Positions 9,302 to 18,642 of a DNA stretch of 64,000 nucleotides are shown piece by piece; positions within the stretch are counted from its first letter, which is position 1; every line of letters starts with the position of its first letter. This DNA is from Pseudohongiella sp. (lineage in GTDB: Bacteria > Pseudomonadota > Gammaproteobacteria > Pseudomonadales > Pseudohongiellaceae). The translations under genes and the position numbers were made by a program. The stretch spans positions 186,001-250,000 of the forward strand of contig NZ_DRFV01000008.1 in the NCBI RefSeq assembly GCF_011050365.1, in the 5' to 3' direction. A model generated the notes under the pieces. The model was given only the letters and a program-made list of their open reading frames with translations, did not search any database and was not told where the DNA came from.

Positions 9302-10318
9302 ATGCCCTATCGGCTGGCAATAAATGGTTATGGCCGAATCGGACGTTGTGTTTTGCGCGCGCTGCATGAAAGTGCCGCGCACAAGGAATTGCAGATCGTG
9401 GCCATCAACGACTTGACGGATGCGCGCACGCTGGCACACCTGACGCGTTATGACAGCACCCACGGCCGGTTCCATGGCGAGGCAGTGCTTGATGATGCCG
9501 GGCACATGATCGTGAATGGCCAGAAAATACAGCTATTGTCACAACCCGAAATCAGCGCGCTGCCCTGGCAGGCGCTGGACATCGATCTGGTACTGGAATG
9601 TACGGGCACGTTCAACGACCGCAGTACGGCTGAGCAGCATCTGAACTCAGGCGCAGGTCGGGTGTTGTTTTCGCAGCCGGCGCAGAGCGACGTTGACGCC
9701 ACGGTGGTGTATGGTATCAACCATGATGTACTGCAGGCATCGCATCGGGTGATCTCGGCGGCGTCCTGCACGACCAACTGTGTGGTGCCGGTGATTCAAT
9801 GCCTGGATGATGCATTTGGCCTGGAGTATGGCGTGATAACCACGATCCACTCGGCGATGAATGATCAGCCGGTGATCGATGCCTATCACCATCAGGATCT
9901 GCGCAAGACCCGCAGCGCTGTGCAATCGATCATTCCGGTGGACACCGAAATCGCTAAAGGCATTGGCCGCATCCTGCCGAAGCTGGACGGGCGTTTCTCG
10001 GCACAGGCCATGCGCGTACCTACCCTCAATGTGTCAGCCATCGATCTGACGGTGACAGTCCGGGGGGATGCGGACATTGACCGCGTCAATGATGCCATAA
10101 GACAGGCGGCCGCGCGCTCCATGCCTAATGTGCTGGCCTGCACCGACGAACCGCTGGCGTCCTGTGATTTCAATCACGATCCCAGGTCTGCAATTGTGGA
10201 TCTGAGCCAGACACGGGTCAGTGGTCAACATTTGATAAAAGTGCTCGCCTGGTTCGATAACGAATGGGCCTACGCAAATCGTATGCTGGATGTGGCCAAT
10301 CTGATCCGGCAGTTATAA
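9302..10318 (+). CDS. epd: D-erythrose-4-phosphate dehydrogenase (GapA-type family)
   Basis: NAD-dependent oxidation of erythrose-4-phosphate to 4-phosphoerythronate, the first step of the DXP-dependent pyridoxal phosphate route. The 338-residue protein has a Rossmann start INGYGRIGR, the catalytic cysteine in SAASCTTNC (Cys156) and the C-terminal [12 protein letters not shown]. Epd and glycolytic GAPDH are close relatives. I prefer Epd because of the sequence style ([20 protein letters not shown]) and the tkt-epd-pgk-fba order known from gammaproteobacteria. A GGAG site precedes the ATG. A glycolytic GAPDH role cannot be excluded without a tree. Confidence 0.88.
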   Translation: MPYRLAINGYGRIGRCVLRALHESAAHKELQIVAINDLTDARTLAHLTRYDSTHGRFHGEAVLDDAGHMIVNGQKIQLLSQPEISALPWQALDIDLVLECTGTFNDRSTAEQHLNSGAGRVLFSQPAQSDVDATVVYGINHDVLQASHRVISAASCTTNCVVPVIQCLDDAFGLEYGVITTIHSAMNDQPVIDAYHHQDLRKTRSAVQSIIPVDTEIAKGIGRILPKLDGRFSAQAMRVPTLNVSAIDLTVTVRGDADIDRVNDAIRQAAARSMPNVLACTDEPLASCDFNHDPRSAIVDLSQTRVSGQHLIKVLAWFDNEWAYANRMLDVANLIRQL

Positions 10319-10359
10319 CCGCTTTGACGATACCTGGTCTGGGAGGACCTCAGCGACTC

Positions 10360-11556
10360 ATGACAACACCTTCAGGCACCATCAAGAGAATGCAGGATCT
10401 CGATCTGCGCGGCAAGCGCGTATTGATACGCGAGGATCTGAATGTATCGGTAAAAAATGGCCAGGTCGGCAACGACACTAGGATAGTTGCTGCACTGCCC
10501 GCGTTGAAGATGGCGATGGAGGCCGGCGCCAGGCTGATAGTGATGTCACACCTGGGCCGGCCCGAAGAAGGACTGCCCGTTGCAGATCAGCCTGACTCAT
10601 CGCTGGCGCCGGTGGCCGCGCACCTCGGGCATCTGCTGGGTGTCAATGTGCGCCTGGTGGCTGATTACCTGGAAAACCCCGCTGCGGCTCAGCCTGCTGC
10701 CGGTGAAGTGGTGTTGCTGGAGAACGTCCGCATTAATCAGGGTGAAAAGAGCAATGATGATGCGCTGGCGAAACAGTACGCTGCGCTGTGTGATGTGTTT
10801 GTCATGGATGCCTTTGGTACCGCGCACCGCGCACAGGCCAGCACCCATGGTGTGGCAAAATTTGCTCCGGTCGCCTGTGCCGGGCCGCTGCTGGCAGGTG
10901 AGCTGGATGCGCTGGAGAAAGCACTGCAAAAACCCGAGCGTCCGATGCTGGCGATTGTGGGTGGCGCCAAGGTTTCCAGTAAACTGAAAGTGCTGGAGAG
11001 TCTGGCAGACAGAACTGACCAATTGATCGTCGGCGGCGGCATTGCCAACACTTTCCTGCTCGCGGCCGGTTATCCGGTAGGGAAATCACTGGTGGAAACG
11101 GATCTGGTCGACACGGCTCGCGAGCTGATGAAGAAAACCAATATTCCGCTGCCGGTTGATGTGGTAGTCGCGAAAGAGTTTTCCGCCGATGCCAAGGCAA
11201 CCATCAAGGACGTCAGTGACGTGTCTGACGATGATATGATTCTGGATATCGGGCCAAAAACGGCGGCCGTGCTGGCGGACATTATCGCCGGGATGAAAAC
11301 CATTATCTGGAATGGCCCGCTGGGCGTGTTTGAGTTCGAAGCTTTTGCCGGTGGCACCCGGGCGGTGGCAAAGGCGATCGCAGACAACGCGGGTTTTTCT
11401 ATTGCCGGCGGCGGCGAAACCATATCTGCAATCGACAAGTTCGGCATAACGGATCAGGTGTCTTATATCTCAACCGGTGGTGGTGCCTTTCTGGAATTTG
11501 TCCAGGGTGATGTGCTGCCGGCCGTGGCGATACTGGAAACGCGCGGGCAGGATTGA
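10360..11556 (+). CDS. pgk: Phosphoglycerate kinase
   Basis: Transfers phosphate between 1,3-bisphosphoglycerate and ADP. Key segments: [36 protein letters not shown], and the nucleotide-site [12 protein letters not shown] with the C-terminal [12 protein letters not shown]. The start at 10360 ([10 protein letters not shown]) aligns with family N termini and has a GGGAGGA site 12-13 bp upstream, giving 398 residues. An internal ATG at 10390 would give 388, also within the family range. The frame extends upstream into epd, but that part overlaps epd and is not used. It lies 41 bp after epd. Confidence 0.96.
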   Translation: MTTPSGTIKRMQDLDLRGKRVLIREDLNVSVKNGQVGNDTRIVAALPALKMAMEAGARLIVMSHLGRPEEGLPVADQPDSSLAPVAAHLGHLLGVNVRLVADYLENPAAAQPAAGEVVLLENVRINQGEKSNDDALAKQYAALCDVFVMDAFGTAHRAQASTHGVAKFAPVACAGPLLAGELDALEKALQKPERPMLAIVGGAKVSSKLKVLESLADRTDQLIVGGGIANTFLLAAGYPVGKSLVETDLVDTARELMKKTNIPLPVDVVVAKEFSADAKATIKDVSDVSDDDMILDIGPKTAAVLADIIAGMKTIIWNGPLGVFEFEAFAGGTRAVAKAIADNAGFSIAGGGETISAIDKFGITDQVSYISTGGGAFLEFVQGDVLPAVAILETRGQD

Positions 11557-11618
11557 GCGACAATTTGAAAAACAGAATTTCGAACTACACGAATTCGAAC
11601 TAACAAGAGGAATTTAAC

Positions 11619-12665
11619 ATGGCACTTATCAGTCTTCGTCAATTGCTCGACCATGCTGCCGAGAACAGCTACGGCGTGCCCGCATTCAATGTGAACAACC
11701 TGGAGCAGGTCCGGGCAATCATGGAAGCTGCTCACGAAGTCAACAGTCCGGTGATATTGCAGGCCTCTGCCGGCGCCCGAAAATATGCAGGCTCCAATTT
11801 CCTGCGTCACCTGATCCTGGCGGCCATTGAAGAGTTTCCCCATATTCCCATCGTCATGCATCAGGATCATGGTGTGTCGCCTGCCGTTTGTCAGCGTTCC
11901 ATTCAGTTGGGATTTTCCTCGGTGATGATGGACGGATCGCTGGGTGTGGATGGCAAGACACCAATGGATTATGACTACAATGTTGATGTTACCCGCAACG
12001 TTGTGCAGTTGGCCCACGCCTGCGGCGTGTCTGTTGAAGGTGAGATTGGCTGTCTGGGTTCACTGGAAACGGGCATGGCCGGGGAAGAAGATGGTATTGG
12101 TGCCGAGGGCAAACTGACCCATGAGCAAATGCTGACAGACCCGGAAGAAGCCGCTTCTTTTGTCGCCGACACCGGCGTCGATGCCTTGGCCATCGCTGTC
12201 GGCACCAGTCATGGTGCCTACAAATTCAGTCGGCCACCCACCGGCGACACGCTGGCAATTGAGCGAATCAAGCAGATTCACGCCCGCATCCCTGATACCC
12301 ATCTGGTGATGCACGGTTCATCATCGGTACCGCAGGAGTGGCTGGCGATCATCAATGAGTTCGGCGGCGAGATCCCGGAAACTTACGGTGTGCCAGTGTC
12401 GGAAATTCAGGAAGGCATCAGGCACGGTGTGCGCAAGGTGAACATCGATACGGACCTGCGTCTGGCATCAACCGGTGCGGTGCGCAAATTCCTGGCAGAA
12501 AACAAGTCAGAGTTTGATCCGCGCAAGTTCCTGATCCCGTCCACCAAGGCCATGAAAGGCATCGTCAAGGATCGCCTGGAAGCTTTCGGTGCAGCAGGAC
12601 ACGCCAGTCGCATTGGCAAGATTTACACGCTGGAAGAAATGAGCGAAAAATACGGCCTGAAGTAA
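11619..12665 (+). CDS. fba: Class II fructose-1,6-bisphosphate aldolase
   Basis: Zn-dependent aldol cleavage/condensation of fructose-1,6-bisphosphate. The 348-residue protein resembles the CbbA/Fda type. The catalytic Asp and a Zn ligand are in MHQDHGV (Asp83, His84), further metal-site residues in VEGEIG and GTSHGAYKF, and the phosphate-binding part is [14 protein letters not shown] clear AAGAGGAA site precedes the ATG. It ends the carbon operon; pyruvate kinase, present between pgk and fba in some relatives, is absent here. A long palindromic element follows it. Confidence 0.97.
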   Translation: MALISLRQLLDHAAENSYGVPAFNVNNLEQVRAIMEAAHEVNSPVILQASAGARKYAGSNFLRHLILAAIEEFPHIPIVMHQDHGVSPAVCQRSIQLGFSSVMMDGSLGVDGKTPMDYDYNVDVTRNVVQLAHACGVSVEGEIGCLGSLETGMAGEEDGIGAEGKLTHEQMLTDPEEAASFVADTGVDALAIAVGTSHGAYKFSRPPTGDTLAIERIKQIHARIPDTHLVMHGSSSVPQEWLAIINEFGGEIPETYGVPVSEIQEGIRHGVRKVNIDTDLRLASTGAVRKFLAENKSEFDPRKFLIPSTKAMKGIVKDRLEAFGAAGHASRIGKIYTLEEMSEKYGLK

Positions 12666-12689
12666 CGGCCTTAGAATCTGGCACAAGGG

Positions 12690-12865
12690 CAGGGAGTGGG
12701 AGGGAGCGCGGTGGACCAATCAGGCCACGCTTCTCCTTTGTGCGCACAGCCGATCAGCGGGAGGACTGTTTGAGTCCCGAGCGCGCAGCGCGAGGTCGAG
12801 TTCCGCCCCGCCGGCTGTGCGTGCAAAGGAGGTGGTCGGTCCAACGTGTCCCTCCCACTTCCTGA
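12690..12865. repeat. Large imperfect palindromic element (REP/MITE-like) between fba and serA
   Basis: Two arms of roughly 60 bp are inverted copies with small indels. The left arm (12690-12752) carries AGTGGGAGG, TGGACC, CTCCTTTG and GCACAGCCG; the right arm (12811-12865) carries their reverse complements CGGCTGTGC, CAAAGGAG, GGTCCA and CCTCCCACT in reverse order. The central part (12753-12810) contains a smaller stem, GGACT (12763-12767) with AGTCC (12772-12776), and a GC-rich palindrome around CGCGCAGCGCG. It has no good reading frame. The structure resembles REP or MITE elements mobilised in trans. It also sits where the convergent fba and serA transcripts meet and may end both. The family is unidentified. 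Confidence 0.7.
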
Positions 12866-12898
12866 CCGCTCTCTAAAAAATGCAAATTATCTCGGCGT

Positions 12899-14128
12899 TT
12901 ACCAAAGTACCCGGCATCTGATCGTGCCATTGATCTCATGCAGCTTGTCCAGCGCGATATCACTGTCCTCTTCCGCAATATCCATCACCACATAACCAAT
13001 TTTGTCATTGGTCTGCAGATACTGCGAACAGATGTTGATACCGCTCTCGGAGAAAATACGGTTAATCTGAGACAGCACACCTGGCACGTTCTCATGCACA
13101 TGCAACAAACGATGCATGCCCGGATGCGACGGCAACGCCACTTCCGGAAAGTTCACTGACGTAATCGAGGAACCATTGTCACTGTAACGAACCAGCTTCT
13201 CAGCTACCTCCATGCCAATGTTCTCCTGCGCCTCCATCGTGCTGCCGCCTACATGCGGCGTCAGGATGCAGTTATCGTATTTTCGCAGTGGCGAGATGAA
13301 CTCATCATCATTAGAGCGGGGTTCCACCGGGAATACATCTATCGCCGCACCCGCCAGGTGCTTGGTTTCCAGTGCCTCGGCCAGCGCATCAATGTCGACG
13401 ACGGTACCGCGCGAGGCGTTGATCAGAATGCTACCCTTCTTCATCCAGCTCAATTGTTCCGCGCCGATCATGTTTGCCGTTTGTGGTGTTTCCGGTACAT
13501 GCAGGCTCACGACGTCACAGGTCTGCATCAGCTCCTTCAGCGTCGACAGTTGCACCGCGTTGCCCAACGGCAACTTGGTGACGATGTCATACAGGTAGAC
13601 TTTCATGCCCATGGACTCGGCCAGCACGCTGAGCTGAGAACCGATGTTGCCGTAGCCGATCAGACCCAGCTTTTTACCGCGGGTTTCAAAAGAACCGGTG
13701 GCTACTTTCTGCCACGCACCCAGATGCGCCTGGGCATTTTTCTCAGGCACCCGGCGCAGCAACAGAATAGTCTGGCCGATGACCAGCTCGGCAACACTGC
13801 GGGTATTGGAATAGGGTGCATTAAACACTGGTACGCCTCGCACCAGCGCCGCCTTGAGATCAACCTGGTTGGTGCCGATGCAGAAACAGCCGACAGCCTG
13901 CAGTTTGGATGCCGCTTCAAACACGCGCTCGGTCAGCTGAGTGCGGGAGCGGATGCCAATAAAATGCGCGTCTTTTACCTTTGCCACCAGATCGTCTTCA
14001 GACAACGAGGTCTTCAGGTATTCGATATTGGTGTAGCCGGCTTCGTGCAGCGTGTTGACGGCACTTTGGTGCACGCCTTCCAGCAGCAGGAAGCGAATTT
14101 TGCTTTTATCCAGCGACGTAGGTTTCAT
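12899..14128 (-). CDS. serA: D-3-phosphoglycerate dehydrogenase
   Basis: First committed step of serine synthesis, oxidising 3-phosphoglycerate with NAD. The 409-residue length matches the E. coli type. Segments: substrate/hinge part AVGCFCIGTNQVDL, Rossmann loop LGLIGYGNIGSQL, catalytic ASRGTVVDIDAL and LTPHVGGSTMEAQENIG, and a C-terminal ACT domain (about 335-409) that binds serine for feedback inhibition. It is transcribed away from a D-2-hydroxyglutarate dehydrogenase-like gene with a 103-bp shared promoter region. That pairing is meaningful, because SerA can reduce 2-oxoglutarate to D-2-hydroxyglutarate as a side reaction. Confidence 0.97.
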   Translation of the reverse strand: MKPTSLDKSKIRFLLLEGVHQSAVNTLHEAGYTNIEYLKTSLSEDDLVAKVKDAHFIGIRSRTQLTERVFEAASKLQAVGCFCIGTNQVDLKAALVRGVPVFNAPYSNTRSVAELVIGQTILLLRRVPEKNAQAHLGAWQKVATGSFETRGKKLGLIGYGNIGSQLSVLAESMGMKVYLYDIVTKLPLGNAVQLSTLKELMQTCDVVSLHVPETPQTANMIGAEQLSWMKKGSILINASRGTVVDIDALAEALETKHLAGAAIDVFPVEPRSNDDEFISPLRKYDNCILTPHVGGSTMEAQENIGMEVAEKLVRYSDNGSSITSVNFPEVALPSHPGMHRLLHVHENVPGVLSQINRIFSESGINICSQYLQTNDKIGYVVMDIAEEDSDIALDKLHEINGTIRCRVLW

Positions 14129-14231
14129 AACGGTGCGGTATCTCTCAGCGGTATCTGTCAGGAGGCTCTCGGGTTCAAGGCGCGCTATGGTACCATAAAC
14201 GCCGTCAGTAACATAAAAGGTAATCCTGGTA

Positions 14232-15629
14232 ATGAGCGCGATGCAGCAAACGTTGGCAGCCTCCCTGGCTGAGATTGTAGGGCCGGATCGGGTCAGTATT
14301 GATCATGAATCCCTTCAGGTTTTTGGCAAGGACTGGACCAGGGTCTATGAGCCTGATCCGGCTGCCATTGTCTTTCCGGGATCCATTGAGGAAGTACAGG
14401 CGCTGGTACGCCTGGCCAATAAACAGAAGTTTGCGCTGGTGCCGTCGGGCGGACGTACCGGTTTAAGCGGCGGCGCGGTAGCGGCCAACGGCGAAGTGGT
14501 GGTGGCATTTGACCGCATGAACCAGATACTGGATTTCAGTGCCGTTGATCGTCAGGTTGTATGTCAGCCCGGAGTGATCACCGAACAGCTGCAGCAGTTT
14601 GCCGACGACAAAGGCCTGTTCTATCCGGTTGACTTTGCTTCGTCCGGTTCCAGCCAGATCGGTGGCAACGTTGCCACTAACGCTGGCGGCATCAAGGTCA
14701 TTCGCTACGGCCTGACCCGCGATTGGGTGATGGGCATGAAAGTGGTCACCGGCACCGGCGAACTGCTGGAGCTTAACCACGGCCTGGTCAAGAACGCCAC
14801 CGGTTACGATCTGCGCCATCTGTTTATCGGTTCGGAAGGCACGCTGGGGTTCATCGTGGAGCTCACCATGGCGCTGGCAACACCGCCCAAGGACCCGACT
14901 GTGCTGGTGCTGGCGGTGGATGACCTCGAGTCGACCATGCATGTACTGCAGGCGTTCCAGGGTGCGCTGGATATCTGCGCCTTTGAGTTCTTTTCGGAAA
15001 AAGCCTTGCTGCACGTGATGGCAGAAAAAGGTCTGCAACGTCCGTTTGAGACAGTGGGTACCTTTTATGCGCTGATCGAATTCGAGAACACCAGCGAAGC
15101 TGTGATGGACGCGGCGATGACTGTATTCGAGCATTGTGTGGAGCAAGGCTGGGCGCTGGACGGCACCATGAGCCAGAATATCACCCAGGCCCGCAGCTTG
15201 TGGCGGCTGCGTGAGGACATTTCCGAAACCATTTCCAGATTCACCCCCTACAAGAATGATATCTCCGTGCAGGTCTCCAGGGTTCCTGCGTTCCTGAAAG
15301 AAGTTGATTCCATTGTTACCAGTCAGTACCCGGATTTCGAGATTATCTGGTTCGGACATATCGGCGATGGCAATGTGCATCTGAACATACTCAAACCTGA
15401 CGCCTTGCCCAAGGCAGAGTTCTTCCGTCAGTGCGGAGAAGTCAGCTACGACATCTTTGATGCAGTCAAAGCCTATGGCGGGAGCGTGTCTGCCGAGCAT
15501 GGCGTCGGTCTGCTGAAAAAGCCCTATCTGCAGTACAGTCGCAGTGACGGAGAAATTGCCTGCATGAAGGCACTGAAACAGGTATTTGATCCAAATGCGG
15601 TCATGAATCCGGGAAAGATTTTTGATTGA
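14232..15629 (+). CDS. FAD-linked D-2-hydroxyglutarate dehydrogenase (GlcD/D2HGDH family)
   Basis: A 465-residue flavoprotein of the vanillyl-alcohol-oxidase fold. The FAD-binding loop is PSGGRTGLSGG (71-81), followed by SSGSSQIGGNVATNAGG and GSEGTLGFIVE. The C-terminal metal/substrate motif is FGHIGDGNVHLNI, and the end SAEHGVGLLKKPYL...MNPGKIFD is typical. Related enzymes use D-lactate, glycolate or D-2-hydroxyglutarate. Its head-to-head position with serA matches the SerA-D2HGDH coupling described in Pseudomonas, in which the dehydrogenase recycles the D-2-hydroxyglutarate made by SerA and feeds electrons to the quinone pool via ETF. Family is certain; substrate is inferred from context. 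Confidence 0.85.
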   Translation: MSAMQQTLAASLAEIVGPDRVSIDHESLQVFGKDWTRVYEPDPAAIVFPGSIEEVQALVRLANKQKFALVPSGGRTGLSGGAVAANGEVVVAFDRMNQILDFSAVDRQVVCQPGVITEQLQQFADDKGLFYPVDFASSGSSQIGGNVATNAGGIKVIRYGLTRDWVMGMKVVTGTGELLELNHGLVKNATGYDLRHLFIGSEGTLGFIVELTMALATPPKDPTVLVLAVDDLESTMHVLQAFQGALDICAFEFFSEKALLHVMAEKGLQRPFETVGTFYALIEFENTSEAVMDAAMTVFEHCVEQGWALDGTMSQNITQARSLWRLREDISETISRFTPYKNDISVQVSRVPAFLKEVDSIVTSQYPDFEIIWFGHIGDGNVHLNILKPDALPKAEFFRQCGEVSYDIFDAVKAYGGSVSAEHGVGLLKKPYLQYSRSDGEIACMKALKQVFDPNAVMNPGKIFD

Positions 15630-15786
15630 AATCGGGGACTTGCCTGATTGATGAGACGAACATCACAGTTTTTGCGATAAATTTATTGAAAAAGCGGATA
15701 TTTCGTCGTTTTTCGTTACAAACTGTATTCCCAGCGACAAAATATAGCGGTACACTGTTTTTAGGGTTCAGTGTCGAATCCAGCAG

Positions 15787-15814
15787 TTGCCAGATTTGTC
15801 AACTGTGTTAATAA
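15787..15814 (+). promoter_or_regulatory. Possible promoter in the 246-bp region upstream of the cold-shock gene
   Basis: TTGCCA (15787-15792) and TAATAA (15809-15814) are separated by 16 nt. The downstream leader of about 55 nt, with GCAAGAGAG just before the ATG, would be short compared with the long thermosensing leader of E. coli cspA. If transcription starts further upstream in 15630-15780, a longer leader is possible. I see no other gene in this interval. Confidence 0.3.
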
Positions 15815-15875
15815 ATATCGGGATCCGCTGGAAACGTTTTTCTGGTCAGTCCCTTGGAAATAGCAAGAGAGCAAT

Positions 15876-16085
15876 ATGTCACAGCAAGTAGAAGGTACCG
15901 TTAAGTGGTTCAATGACGAGAAAGGTTTCGGTTTCATTGAGCAGGAAGGTGGAAAGGACGTATTCGTCCATTTTAGTGCCATTAACGGTACTGGAAGAAA
16001 GACGCTGCACGAAGGCCAGAAAGTTACGATGGAAGTAACTCAGGGCCAGAAAGGGCCACAGGCAGAGAACGTAAATCCTCTGTAA
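15876..16085 (+). CDS. Cold-shock domain protein (CspA family)
   Basis: A 69-residue single OB-fold protein with both RNA-binding motifs: RNP1 KGFGFI (residues about 19-24) and RNP2 VFVHF (about 31-35). The start [17 protein letters not shown] is the family standard. Such proteins bind single-stranded RNA or DNA and melt RNA structure; they may be cold-induced or constitutive, which cannot be told from the protein. A GAGAG site lies before the ATG and a strong terminator follows within 10 bp, so this is a monocistronic gene. Confidence 0.97.
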   Translation: MSQQVEGTVKWFNDEKGFGFIEQEGGKDVFVHFSAINGTGRKTLHEGQKVTMEVTQGQKGPQAENVNPL

Positions 16086-16091
16086 AATACG

Positions 16092-16122
16092 AAAACGCAG
16101 GGTGTAACAGCCCTGCGTTTTT
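16092..16122 (+). terminator. Intrinsic terminator of the cold-shock gene
   Basis: A perfect 11-bp stem (16092-16102 with 16111-16121, core ACGCAGGG/CCCTGCGT) and an 8-nt loop run into TTTTT. It lies 7 bp after the stop codon. The A-tract on the other arm makes it potentially bidirectional, but the minus-strand gene rpiA starts beyond it and reads toward it, so it could also end rpiA transcripts. Confidence 0.9.
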
Positions 16123-16145
16123 ATATTTGCCGTGCATCGACAACA

Positions 16146-16186
16146 GATCTGATTGCAGAGTTCTGATTTCAGGGTTCTGATTTCAG
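16146..16186. repeat. Three tandem 14-bp units between csp and rpiA
   Basis: Two exact copies of GTTCTGATTTCAG (16160-16172 and 16174-16186) and a degenerate copy GATCTGATTGCAG (16146-16158) follow each other at 14-bp period. No coding function is seen in this 140-bp gap. Confidence 0.6.
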
Positions 16187-16267
16187 AATAGCTGGCTGAA
16201 TTCCATTGGTTGAATGCAGCGGGCAGACGCTTTAGCGCCTGATATCCCGTAGAGATCAATCCTGGTA

Positions 16268-16939
16268 TTACAGGCTTAGCGTTCTGAGGCCTTCTATTGT
16301 TCCCAGAATCAGTTTGTCGGCAGGTCTCATCGCAAACAACCCGTTGGTCACCACCCCGGTGATCTGATTGAGTTGTTGTTCGAGTTTTCGTGGATCGACG
16401 ATACTCATGTTATGGATATCGATGATGATGTTGCCGTTATCGGTGACGACGCCGTCACGATAAACCGGGTCACCGCCCAGCTTGACAATCTCCCGCCCGA
16501 CATGACTGCGCGCCATCGGAATAACTTCTACCGGCAGTGGAAAACTACCCAGCACGTCGACCAGCTTGCTGCCATCCGCAATACAGACAAACTCTTTGGC
16601 CACGGCCGCAATGATCTTTTCGCGCGTCAGCGCACCACCGCCACCTTTGATAAGCTGCAAGTATTCATTGGCCTCGTCGGCGCCATCAACATACACACTG
16701 ACTTCGGGTGCCGAGTTCAGTTCGATGACCGGGATACCCAGGGCCTTCAGGCGTTTGGCGGTGTCTTCCGAGCTGGCAACGGTAGCCTGAATGTCCTGTT
16801 TGAACTCGCCCAGGTATTCAATAAAGTAATTGGCTGTGGAGCCGGTGCCCACACCAATGACGGTGCGCTCATCCAGGCGGGTTTTGACGTAATCGGCAGC
16901 GGCGCGGGCGACGGCCTTTTTCAGTTCATTCTGGTCCAT
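16268..16939 (-). CDS. rpiA: Ribose-5-phosphate isomerase A
   Basis: Interconverts ribose-5-phosphate and ribulose-5-phosphate. The 223-residue protein shows [15 protein letters not shown] (29-43), the catalytic DGADEAN segment with its Asp and Glu, [12 protein letters not shown], and [11 protein letters not shown] near the C terminus. All are standard for RpiA. It is divergent from ilvA, an arrangement common in gammaproteobacteria. The shared intergenic region holds a long hairpin (16967-17018), so the two promoters must lie around or within it. Confidence 0.97.
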   Translation of the reverse strand: MDQNELKKAVARAAADYVKTRLDERTVIGVGTGSTANYFIEYLGEFKQDIQATVASSEDTAKRLKALGIPVIELNSAPEVSVYVDGADEANEYLQLIKGGGGALTREKIIAAVAKEFVCIADGSKLVDVLGSFPLPVEVIPMARSHVGREIVKLGGDPVYRDGVVTDNGNIIIDIHNMSIVDPRKLEQQLNQITGVVTNGLFAMRPADKLILGTIEGLRTLSL

Positions 16940-16966
16940 GCTGAATTCCTGTTGTTTGCTGGCAAT

Positions 16967-17018
16967 AAAAGGAGTCGGAGGATATTATAAATCGCCATAA
17001 TATCCTCCGTCCCCTTTT
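16967..17018. repeat. 22-bp-stem inverted repeat between rpiA and ilvA (REP-like)
   Basis: Arms 16967-16988 and 16997-17018 pair over 22 bp with two mismatches around an 8-nt loop. The arms contain CGGAGGATATTAT and its complement, and the outer ends are AAAA/TTTT, so it looks like a strong terminator. It lies in a divergent intergenic region where a terminator serves neither gene. Hairpins with a GGACGGAGG-type core recur as REP-like repeats in several gammaproteobacteria; that resemblance is from memory and unverified. Confidence 0.65.
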
Positions 17019-17055
17019 AATGCCACACGGGAGGATCCGGAACAAGGCAACAGGT

Positions 17056-18570
17056 ATGGACAAGTACGTTAAAGATATTCTTTCCGCCCGCGTTTACGAT
17101 GTTGCCATCGAAACCCCGATCCACAAGGCTGCGTCACTGTCCCGGCGTTTGGGCAATGAGGTGCTGCTCAAGCGCGAAGACCTGCAACCGGTATTCAGTT
17201 TCAAGTTGCGTGGTGCTTACAACAAGATGTCCCGATTATCGCCCGAAGCTGCCAGTCGTGGCGTCATCGCTGCCAGTGCCGGCAATCACGCTCAGGGCGT
17301 CGCCCTGGCCGGTACCGCGCTGGGTATCAAAACCACTATTGTCATGCCGGAGACAACGCCGGCCATCAAAATTGATGGTGTGCGCTCGCGTGGCGGCAAA
17401 GTAATCCTGCATGGGGATACCTACAATGAGGCGGCTGAATTCGCCATGAAACTGGTGGCGGAAAAGGGTTACACCTTTGTCCATGCCTTTGACGATCGTG
17501 ACGTCATTGCCGGTCAGGGCACGGTGGGCCTGGAGATTGTCCGCCAGCACAGTGGCCCGTTGGACGCCATCTTTGTCCCGGTCGGTGGCGGTGGTCTGAT
17601 GGCAGGCATGGCTGCCTACATCAAATACATCCGACCCGAGATTCGTCTGATCGCAGTTGAGGCGGAAGACTCCGCCTGCCTGAAGGCGGCGCTGGCGGCA
17701 GGGCGCCGGGTGAAACTGTCACAGGTGGGGCTGTTTGCCGACGGTGTGGCTGTCAACCAGGTGGGCAAGGAGACCTTCAAGATCCTCAGGCATTGCGTTG
17801 ATGAGGTGGTGACGGTCACAACGGATGAGATCTGCGCTGCCATCAAAGACATATTTGATGATACTCGCGCGGTCACAGAACCGGCCGGAGCAGTCGCTGT
17901 CGCAGGGCTGAAGAAAGCAGTACGTGAGCAGTCACTTCAGGGTATGAGCCTGATGGCGCTGGTGACCGGAGCCAATGTTAACTTCGATCGTTTGCGTCAT
18001 ATTTCCGAACGCGCGGAGCTGGGTGAGAGCCGTGAGGCGGTGCTGGCGGTGACACTGGATGAAAAGCCGGGCAGTTTCCGCCGCTTTTCGCGGGTACTGG
18101 GCAAACGCAGTGTCACCGAATTCAACTACCGGTATGGTGATGCAAGCGCTGCGAAAATATTTGTCGGTGTCGAAATAGATGACCCGGACAGTGGGCGCGA
18201 AAAGCTGGTGCGTACATTACGCAGCAAGGGTTTCGAAGTGCATGACATGACGCACAACGAAGCAGCCAAGTTGCATATACGGCACATGGTTGGCGGGCGC
18301 AGTGACAAGGCGTTGAATGAGCGTGTGTTCCGCTTTGAGTTTCCGCAGCGCCCCGGGGCTTTGATGACATTCCTGGATTTGCTGGGTGAACAGTGGAATA
18401 TCTCCATGTTCCACTATCGTAACCACGGCGCTGCCTACGGGCGTGTATTGGTTGGCCTGCAAGTGGCCCCCGAAGACGCCGCTGCGTTTGATGGTTTTGT
18501 GCGCGAAATTCCCTATCAGTTTCAGGAAGAAACCGGCAACGTCGCCTATCAGACCTTTCTGGGCAGCTAA
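17056..18570 (+). CDS. ilvA: Threonine ammonia-lyase, biosynthetic
   Basis: PLP enzyme converting threonine to 2-oxobutanoate, the first step of isoleucine synthesis. Length from the ATG at 17056 is 504 residues. The PLP lysine is in SFKLRGAYNK (Lys50), and the phosphate-binding glycine loop is PVGGGGLMAG (about 188-197). The C-terminal 170 residues form two ACT-like domains (around VTLDEKPGSFRRFSRVL and FEFPQRPGALMTFLDLL) that bind isoleucine and valine, which marks the biosynthetic rather than catabolic type. An upstream in-frame extension to 17020 lacks a better ribosome site. It is divergent from rpiA. Confidence 0.96.
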   Translation: MDKYVKDILSARVYDVAIETPIHKAASLSRRLGNEVLLKREDLQPVFSFKLRGAYNKMSRLSPEAASRGVIAASAGNHAQGVALAGTALGIKTTIVMPETTPAIKIDGVRSRGGKVILHGDTYNEAAEFAMKLVAEKGYTFVHAFDDRDVIAGQGTVGLEIVRQHSGPLDAIFVPVGGGGLMAGMAAYIKYIRPEIRLIAVEAEDSACLKAALAAGRRVKLSQVGLFADGVAVNQVGKETFKILRHCVDEVVTVTTDEICAAIKDIFDDTRAVTEPAGAVAVAGLKKAVREQSLQGMSLMALVTGANVNFDRLRHISERAELGESREAVLAVTLDEKPGSFRRFSRVLGKRSVTEFNYRYGDASAAKIFVGVEIDDPDSGREKLVRTLRSKGFEVHDMTHNEAAKLHIRHMVGGRSDKALNERVFRFEFPQRPGALMTFLDLLGEQWNISMFHYRNHGAAYGRVLVGLQVAPEDAAAFDGFVREIPYQFQEETGNVAYQTFLGS

Positions 18571-18589
18571 CGGCGGCTAACAGCGGCTG

Positions 18590-18615
18590 TGTGCCGGGCA
18601 ATCCGCTCCGGCACA
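18590..18615. terminator. Hairpin between convergent ilvA and ppnP
   Basis: A perfect 8-bp stem (TGTGCCGG 18590-18597 with CCGGCACA 18608-18615) and a 10-nt loop lie in the 72-bp convergent gap. There is no T-tract on either side, so it would be a weak or Rho-assisted terminator. Position is the main argument. Confidence 0.4.
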
Positions 18616-18642
18616 ATCAGCCAGCTGTCCCTGCCATTGGTA

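Noticed and set aside
10264-10359. Upstream extension of phosphoglycerate kinase
   Set aside because: It overlaps the end of epd in another frame and gives no family residues; the ATG at 10360 has GGGAGGA upstream.
13253-14272. 339-codon plus-strand open frame opposite serA
   Set aside because: It is antisense to a clear serA gene, has no recognisable domain and composition typical of a reverse-strand shadow frame in GC-rich coding DNA.
14463-15500. 345-codon minus-strand frame inside the D2HGDH-like gene
   Set aside because: It lies wholly within a well-supported gene on the other strand and shows no family motifs.
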